Shown one piece after another: positions 1 to 4,898 of a stretch of DNA of 7,088 nucleotides (position 1 is the first letter of the stretch; every line of letters begins with the position of its first letter). The notes under the pieces were generated by a model. That model was not told the DNA's origin, made no database searches, and saw only the letters and a program-made list of their open reading frames with translations. Source of the stretch: Paracoccaceae bacterium (GTDB taxonomy: Bacteria > Pseudomonadota > Alphaproteobacteria > Rhodobacterales > Rhodobacteraceae); NCBI GenBank assembly GCA_026982515.1, contig JALSGY010000004.1, forward strand, positions 1 through 7,088, written 5' to 3'. Both the position numbers and the translations under genes were made by a program.

Positions 1-27
1 GGGCGGAAACATGAGGCCAGCAAGTGA
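1..27 (+). other. possible 3' tail of an upstream gene
   Basis: In frame 1 the first eight codons are open and end at a TGA at 25-27; the other two forward frames give either an early stop at 12-14 or run on into the shadow of the next gene. The stop lies 17 bases before the preferred ATG of the CsgH-like gene and overlaps its alternative GTG as GTGA, a spacing typical of co-transcribed genes. Eight codons are too few to name a product, and an open stretch this short can arise by chance, so this is only a pointer that the CsgH-like gene may be the distal gene of an operon starting outside the window. Confidence 0.25.
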
Positions 28-31
28 CCGT

Positions 32-37
32 GAGGAG
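32..37 (+). promoter_or_regulatory. ribosome binding site for csgH-like gene
   Basis: GAGGAG, seven bases before the ATG at 45. It favours that start over the in-frame GTG at 24. The GTG has its own weaker GAGG at 13-16, also seven bases away, so the longer form cannot be excluded. Confidence 0.6.
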
Positions 38-44
38 TTACACG

Positions 45-458
45 ATGCCGGCGGCCCGGAGCGAGAGACTGGAAAAGTGGATGGGGGGTTTTCTATCCGT
101 GCTGCTTGGCGCCATCGTCTACTCAACAATTCCGGCAGAGGCCCAGAAGATGAATGAAACAATAACAAATGACCTGCAATGCGAGATACAGCAGCGCAAG
201 CGTGGCGATGCCATCGACTTCCTGGGGATCGTCTGGTCGGATCACAAGACCACCGGCAGCTACGGTTTTATCGTCAACAAGACAGGGCCGGCGGGGATTT
301 CCAGTGTCACCCAGAAGGGGGTATTCACCATCGGCCCGGATGAGGAAAAGATCATCGGAACCGTGACGCTGAACGCCCGCGAGGGCGATCATTTCTTTGT
401 GCGCCTGACGGTTACGGACGACGACACCGGTTATTCGTGCAGCGTCACCCGCGAGTGA
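45..458 (+). CDS. csgH: CsgH-like curli assembly chaperone, secreted
   Basis: Predicted 137-residue exported protein resembling CsgH, the alphaproteobacterial counterpart of E. coli CsgC, a periplasmic protein that keeps curli subunits from forming amyloid before they leave the cell. Residues 1-33 look like a Sec signal peptide: a basic start, a hydrophobic stretch at about 13-28, and an AEA cleavage motif before Gln34. The mature part of about 104 residues is a short beta-rich domain with Cys46 near its start (LQCEI) and Cys132 near its end (YSCSV), a Gly-Ser-Tyr strand (71-73), and the segments KTGPAGISSVTQKGVF and GTVTL that I associate with this family. The two cysteines could form a disulfide. 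The ATG at 45 is preferred because a strong GAGGAG sits at 32-37, seven bases upstream; an in-frame GTG at 24 would add seven residues. The family call is from memory of the pattern, and no curli subunit gene is in the window to support it. Confidence 0.68.
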   Translation: MPAARSERLEKWMGGFLSVLLGAIVYSTIPAEAQKMNETITNDLQCEIQQRKRGDAIDFLGIVWSDHKTTGSYGFIVNKTGPAGISSVTQKGVFTIGPDEEKIIGTVTLNAREGDHFFVRLTVTDDDTGYSCSVTRE

Positions 459-503
459 TCCGGCCCTCACGCCCGCCCTTCGCGATTTCGCCATGCAAGG
501 CTG

Positions 504-526
504 AAAGGCAGGGTTGACTGCCTGCC
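504..526 (-). terminator. weak candidate terminator of the nitrate operon
   Basis: An inverted repeat pairs GGCAGG (507-512) with CCTGCC (521-526) around an 8-base loop. Read on the - strand, the 6-bp stem is followed by only three T residues (complement of 504-506). It lies about 120 bases past the narK stop, in the gap between the two convergent genes. A second small hairpin, GCCGG/CCGGC at 524-538, overlaps it. The short stem and poor T-tract make this a tentative call; the rest of the 187-base gap shows no gene that I can support. Confidence 0.25.
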
Positions 527-645
527 GGGATATCCGGCCCCTCCATCATCGACAGCACCTTCGAAAGCCGGCCCGCCGTGGCCTGGGCTGGCGGTTTGCG
601 GGGAGATCTGCCCTGCCGGGCTGCGGCCCTCGCCCCTTCCTCCGA

Positions 646-1923
646 TCAGGCCTCCAGGGCCCCTTGGGCCGGGGCGCCGCGCTCCATCCGGCGGATGGCG
701 AGATGCATCCACACGGTGGTGGCGGCGACCAGGGCCAGCATCATCAGGAAGGGCGATGTCCAGATGCCGGTGACATCGAGCAGCACGCCGAAGGCGATCG
801 GCAGGAAGAAGCCGCCCAGCCCCCCGATCATCCCCACCAGGCCGCCCACGGCGCCCACGTGATGGGGATAGTAGACGGGGATGTGCTTGTAGACGGCGGC
901 CTTGCCGAGGCTCATCACGAAGCCCAGAACCACCGTCAGGAAGACGAAGAGGTAGAGGGGGACGCCGAATTCATAGTTGACCGGGCCGCTGATGCCGCTC
1001 AGCGTCACCTGCCCGCCGGGGAAGGCCATCACCACCAGGGCGCTCAGCGAGACCGCGAAGGTCAGATAAAGCACCCGGCGCGCGCCGATGCGGTCCGACA
1101 GCCAGCCGCCATAGGCGCGAAACAGCGAGCCGGGCAGGGCGAAGACGCCGGTCAGCACGCCGGCAGCGGTCAGATCGAGCCCGTAGGCCCCCATGTAGAA
1201 GCGCGGCAGGAAGGAGGCGAGCGCCACGAAGCCGCCGAAGACGAAGAAGTAATGCAGGGAGAAGCGCCACACCTGCGCCAGCTTCAGCGGCGCCAGCTGG
1301 CTTTTCAGGGTCCGTCGCGGAGCGCCCGATTCGCGCTGGCGGGCCTGTTCAGGGTCGGTTCTGGCCAGCAGGTAGAACAGCACTGCCGTGGCCGCCAGCA
1401 CCAGCGCATAGACCCGTGCCGTGCCCTCCCAGCCCAGCGCCATCAGCAGGAAGGGGGCGGCAAAGCTGGTCACCGCGGCGCCCGCGTTGCCCACCCCGAA
1501 GATGCCCAGCGCGGTGCCCTGCCGTCCGGGCGGGAACCAGCGCGAGACATAGGACACCCCGATGATGAACGAGCCGCCCGCCAGCCCCAGCCCCAGCGCC
1601 ACAACCAGGAACATGACGTAGCTTTCCGCCCAGGTCATCATCCAGACCGCGGCGGCGGTGATCAGCATCTGGGCCGGAAAGACGACCCGCCCGCCGAACC
1701 TTTCCGTCCACAGCCCCAGCACCAGCCGGCTGATCGAGCCGGTCAGCACCGGGGTGGCCACCAGCAGGCCGAACTGGGTGTCGCTCAGGCCCAGCTCCTG
1801 CTTGATCCGGACCCCGATGATCGAGAACAGCGTCCACACGGCAAAGCATACGGTGAAGGCGAATGTGCTCAGGGCCAGCGCCCGGTGCCGGTCGGCGTTG
1901 CGGATGGTCTGATTGGCCTGCAT
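646..1923 (-). CDS. narK: NarK-type MFS nitrate/nitrite transporter
   Basis: A 425-residue inner-membrane transporter of the major facilitator superfamily, nitrate/nitrite porter family, with about 12 hydrophobic segments. Both family signature regions are visible: GNAGAAVTSFAAP at about 145-157 in the N-terminal half, and the Gly-rich stretch after KHIPVYYP, at about 341-372, in the C-terminal half. Arg66 (GSISRL) and Arg269 (SLFRAYGGWLSDR) fall where the two nitrate-binding arginines of E. coli NarK (Arg89 and Arg305) would lie. A basic cytoplasmic loop at about 188-220 joins the halves, and the segment at about 301-322 is a polar loop. It is last in the operon, 27 bases after nasA, with its own GGAG (1934-1937) ten bases before the ATG. 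The context points to nitrate uptake for assimilation. Whether it is a proton symporter or a nitrate/nitrite exchanger cannot be read from the sequence. Equivalent genes are called nasA in Paracoccus and Bacillus. Confidence 0.93.
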   Translation of the reverse strand: MQANQTIRNADRHRALALSTFAFTVCFAVWTLFSIIGVRIKQELGLSDTQFGLLVATPVLTGSISRLVLGLWTERFGGRVVFPAQMLITAAAVWMMTWAESYVMFLVVALGLGLAGGSFIIGVSYVSRWFPPGRQGTALGIFGVGNAGAAVTSFAAPFLLMALGWEGTARVYALVLAATAVLFYLLARTDPEQARQRESGAPRRTLKSQLAPLKLAQVWRFSLHYFFVFGGFVALASFLPRFYMGAYGLDLTAAGVLTGVFALPGSLFRAYGGWLSDRIGARRVLYLTFAVSLSALVVMAFPGGQVTLSGISGPVNYEFGVPLYLFVFLTVVLGFVMSLGKAAVYKHIPVYYPHHVGAVGGLVGMIGGLGGFFLPIAFGVLLDVTGIWTSPFLMMLALVAATTVWMHLAIRRMERGAPAQGALEA

Positions 1924-1950
1924 GGGTGGTTTTCTCCGTTCGGGTCGTGG

Positions 1951-4566
1951 TCAGGAGGCGGCGCGTGCGGGGGCGGCGGCAGCGGCGAGCATGGCCGAGA
2001 TCTCGGGCCGGCAGGCGCCGCAATTGCTGCCCGCCCTGGTGCTTTCGCCGATCGCCTCGAGGCTGGCGGCCCCTCCGGCGATCGCCTCGCGGATGGTGTT
2101 TTCGCCGACGCTGAAACAGGCGCAGATGGTGCGTCCGGCCTGCGCGCGGCCGCAAACCGGCAGCCCGGCCAGCGCCTCCAGTGCCGGGGTGTCGGTGCCG
2201 ATCAGCCCCGCGGCGTGCTCGCGCGCCACCTCCAGCGGGTGCGGTGCGGCAAAGAACAGTCCGCGCAGCCGGGTGCCCTCGTGGATGGCCAGGCGCAGCA
2301 CGCCCCGGGTGGCATCGCGCAGGATGCTGGCGCTGCCGTGCGAAAGCCCGAGGATGTCGCGCGCCTCGGCCTGCCAGTCTGCGGGTTCGTCAAGGCCCGC
2401 CACCTCGGCGCGCCAGCCGCTGTCGGTGCGCGCCAGTGCCCCGTGGGCATGGCGGTGCACGTCGATGCGGCGGTCCGAGGCGGCAAAGCCGTGCCAGCGG
2501 GCCGCAAGGGGGGCAAGGCGCACCCGCCCGCCCTTGAGCGCGGGCTGGCCAGAGAGCGGGTCTCTCTCGCCCGCCACCAGTGCGTTGATGCGCCCGCCTT
2601 CGGTGTTGGCACCGCTCCAGTGCATGGGCGCAAACAGCGTTCCGCGGCGCATCCCCGGGGCAATCCGCACCCGCAGCACCGCGCGGCCGTGCGCCGAGGC
2701 GATCTCGGCCAGATCGCCCCGGCCCAGCCCCAGCGCGCGGGCGTCATCGGGGTGGATCTCCACGAAGGGCTCGGTTTCATGCCGGTTCAGCCGGGGCGCC
2801 TTTCCGGTGCGGGTCATGGTGTGCCACTGGTCGCGCACCCGCCCGGTATTGAGCCGAAACCCCCGCTGCGCGAGCCTCTCATCGGCAGGTGGCGCCGTGA
2901 CGGCCACAAGCCGCCCCTTGCCGCCGGGGCGAAAAAAGCCGCCCCCGCCGAAGAAGCGCCCGCCCGTGCCGCCCGCGGCCGGGGCGGGCCATTGCACCGG
3001 CGGGAGCGCCTCGTAGGCGGCATCGTCCAGGCCCGCCAGCCCGCCGATGTCGAAATCGCGCCCCAGGGCCGCCGCCTTGCCCGACAGGGCGGCATGTTCG
3101 CGGAAGATCGCGGCCGGGGAGTCGTAGGAAAAGGCCCGCTTCCAGCCCATGCGGGCGGCCACGTCGCAGATGATCTGCCAGTCGTGCCGGGCCTGGCCGG
3201 GGGCGGGCAGGAAGGCGCGCTGGCGGCTGATGCGACGCTCGGAATTGGTGACGGTGCCTGATTTCTCGCCCCAGCCGGTGGCTGGCAGCAGCACGTCCGC
3301 CAGCGCAGTGGTGTCGGTCTCGGTGATGTCTGAAACCACGGTGAAGGGAACCTTCGCGATGGCGCGGGCCACGAAATCGGCGCGCGGCATCGAGACCGCC
3401 GGGTTGGTGCCGATGATCCACAGCGCCTTGATGCGGCCTTCGTCGCAGGCCTCGAACAGCTCCACCGCCTTCAGCCCCGGCTTCGTGCAGATGGCCGGGG
3501 CCTGCCAGTGGGCCTGCACCGTGGCGCGGTGGGCCTCGTTTTCGATGTCCAGATGGCAGGCCAGCATGTTGGCCAGCCCGCCCACCTCGCGCCCGCCCAT
3601 GGCGTTGGGCTGGCCGGTGACGGAAAACGGCCCCGCGCCGGGCTTTCCGATACGCCCGGTGGCCAGATGGCAGTTGAGGATGGCATTCACCTTGTCGGTG
3701 CCGAAGGCCGACTGGTTGACGCCCTGGGACCAGAGCGTCACCACTTTCTCGGTATCGGTCCACAGATCGAGGAAGAGCGCCAGGTCGGCCGGGCTCAGCC
3801 CGGTTTCGACAGGGTTGGCGGCGCGGGCCGCGGCAAGCGCCTCGTCCAGCCCTTCCAGATGTTCCTGCACATGGGCGCGCTTGATCCGGCCGGCGCGATC
3901 GAGACGCGCCAGCAGGGCGTTGAACAGCACCGCATCGGTGTCGGGGCGGATCGCCAGGTGCAGGTCGGCGGCTTCAGCGGAGGCGGTGCGGCGCGGGTCG
4001 ATGACGACGATCCGCATCTGCGGCCGGGCCGCGCGGGCGGCGAGGAGGCGCTGGAACAGCACCGGGTGGCACCAGGCAAGGTTGGCGCCCGCCAGCACCA
4101 CCAGATCGGCCTGTTCCAGATCCTCGTAGGTGCCGGGCACGGTGTCGGTGCCGAAGGCGCGCCTGTGGCCGGCCACCGAAGAGGCCATGCACAGGCGCGA
4201 GTTGGTGTCGATATTGGCCGAGCCGATGAAGCCCTTCATCAGCTTGTTTGCGACGTAGTAGTCCTCGGTCAGCATCTGCCCCGAGACGTAGAAGGCCACG
4301 CTGTCGGGGCCGTGCCGCTCGATGGCCTCGCGGAAACGGCGTGCCACCAGATCGAGCGCCTCGTCCCAGCCGGTCTCGCGCCCGTCGATGCGGGGGGCCA
4401 GCAGGCGGCCCTCAAGGCCCAGCGTCTCGGCCAGTGCCGCGCCCTTGGAACACAGCCGCCCGAAATTGGCCGGATGGTCCGGGTCGCCCTCGATGCGCCC
4501 GTCGGGGTGGGCCAGCAACCCGCAGCCCACGCCGCAATAGGGGCAGGTGGTGCGGGTGGGGCTCAT
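1951..4566 (-). CDS. nasA: assimilatory nitrate reductase, molybdopterin catalytic subunit with C-terminal [2Fe-2S] domain
   Basis: An 871-residue cytoplasmic enzyme reducing nitrate to nitrite, of the Mo-bis-MGD oxidoreductase family. The N-terminus carries the [4Fe-4S] motif Cys8, Cys11, Cys15 and Cys39, followed by Lys41, the conserved lysine between cluster and cofactor. Cys126 in NSRLCMASS is the expected Mo ligand, as in NasA/NapA enzymes. The molybdopterin oxidoreductase domain runs to about 480 and the dinucleotide-binding domain spans about 566-685. A C-terminal BFD-like [2Fe-2S] domain (about 812-857) shows Cys815, Cys817, Cys849 and Cys852. There is no signal peptide, fitting assimilation rather than periplasmic respiration. 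A Gly-rich stretch at 532-551 links the domains. The ATG overlaps the nirD stop as ATGA, no Shine-Dalgarno is visible before it, and no earlier in-frame start lies near. The enzyme is named NasC in Paracoccus denitrificans and NasA in Klebsiella. Confidence 0.95.
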   Translation of the reverse strand: MSPTRTTCPYCGVGCGLLAHPDGRIEGDPDHPANFGRLCSKGAALAETLGLEGRLLAPRIDGRETGWDEALDLVARRFREAIERHGPDSVAFYVSGQMLTEDYYVANKLMKGFIGSANIDTNSRLCMASSVAGHRRAFGTDTVPGTYEDLEQADLVVLAGANLAWCHPVLFQRLLAARAARPQMRIVVIDPRRTASAEAADLHLAIRPDTDAVLFNALLARLDRAGRIKRAHVQEHLEGLDEALAAARAANPVETGLSPADLALFLDLWTDTEKVVTLWSQGVNQSAFGTDKVNAILNCHLATGRIGKPGAGPFSVTGQPNAMGGREVGGLANMLACHLDIENEAHRATVQAHWQAPAICTKPGLKAVELFEACDEGRIKALWIIGTNPAVSMPRADFVARAIAKVPFTVVSDITETDTTALADVLLPATGWGEKSGTVTNSERRISRQRAFLPAPGQARHDWQIICDVAARMGWKRAFSYDSPAAIFREHAALSGKAAALGRDFDIGGLAGLDDAAYEALPPVQWPAPAAGGTGGRFFGGGGFFRPGGKGRLVAVTAPPADERLAQRGFRLNTGRVRDQWHTMTRTGKAPRLNRHETEPFVEIHPDDARALGLGRGDLAEIASAHGRAVLRVRIAPGMRRGTLFAPMHWSGANTEGGRINALVAGERDPLSGQPALKGGRVRLAPLAARWHGFAASDRRIDVHRHAHGALARTDSGWRAEVAGLDEPADWQAEARDILGLSHGSASILRDATRGVLRLAIHEGTRLRGLFFAAPHPLEVAREHAAGLIGTDTPALEALAGLPVCGRAQAGRTICACFSVGENTIREAIAGGAASLEAIGESTRAGSNCGACRPEISAMLAAAAAPARAAS

Positions 4567-4898
4567 GCGGCGGCCCGGCGGCGCAGGCGCGCGGCATCGA
4601 GCAGGATGCGCCCGCCCTCCACCTTCACCGCATGGGTGACCACGCGGCCCTCGTCGGCGCCCTGGGCCTGGCCGTCTTCCAGCGAGATCACCCAGTTGTG
4701 CAGCGGGCAGGTGACGGCATGGCCGTGCACGATGCCCTCAGACAACGTCCCCCCCTTGTGCGGGCAGCGGTCGTCGAGGGCGAAGACCTCGCCGTCATGG
4801 GTGCGGAATATGGCCACGCAGCCGGCGGCGGTCTTCACCACCCGGGCGCCGCGGGGCGGGATGTCGTCAAGGGCGGCGATGTCGATCCAGTTGCTCAT
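4563..4898 (-). CDS. nirD: nitrite reductase small subunit, Rieske-type [2Fe-2S] protein
   Basis: A 111-residue protein of the NirD family, the small partner of the NADH-nitrite reductase, and the counterpart of NasG in Paracoccus, which passes electrons between NasB and the nitrate reductase. Both Rieske motifs are complete: Cys45-Pro-His47 (DDRCPHKGG) and Cys64-Pro-Leu-His67 (TCPLHNW), so a [2Fe-2S] cluster is expected. The short length and lack of a signal peptide or membrane anchor fit a soluble cytoplasmic protein. It begins inside the nirB stop (ATGA) with a strong GGAGG (4906-4910) seven bases upstream, and it ends inside the nasA start (ATGA). The C-terminus is arginine- and alanine-rich (RLRRRAAA). 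As I recall, E. coli NirD lacks these ligands, so this is the metal-binding subtype. Confidence 0.93.
   Translation of the reverse strand: MSNWIDIAALDDIPPRGARVVKTAAGCVAIFRTHDGEVFALDDRCPHKGGTLSEGIVHGHAVTCPLHNWVISLEDGQAQGADEGRVVTHAVKVEGGRILLDAARLRRRAAA

Noticed and set aside
123..494. 123-residue - strand open frame antisense to the CsgH-like gene
   Set aside because: No family features and fully overlapped by a + strand gene with a good ribosome binding site, signal peptide and conserved cysteines.
514..3261. 915-residue open frame on the + strand, opposite narK and nasA
   Set aside because: It is a shadow of the high-GC codon pattern on the other strand. Its translation is rich in His, Gln, Gly, Arg and Ala with no domain, while the - strand genes carry full family motifs over the same bases.
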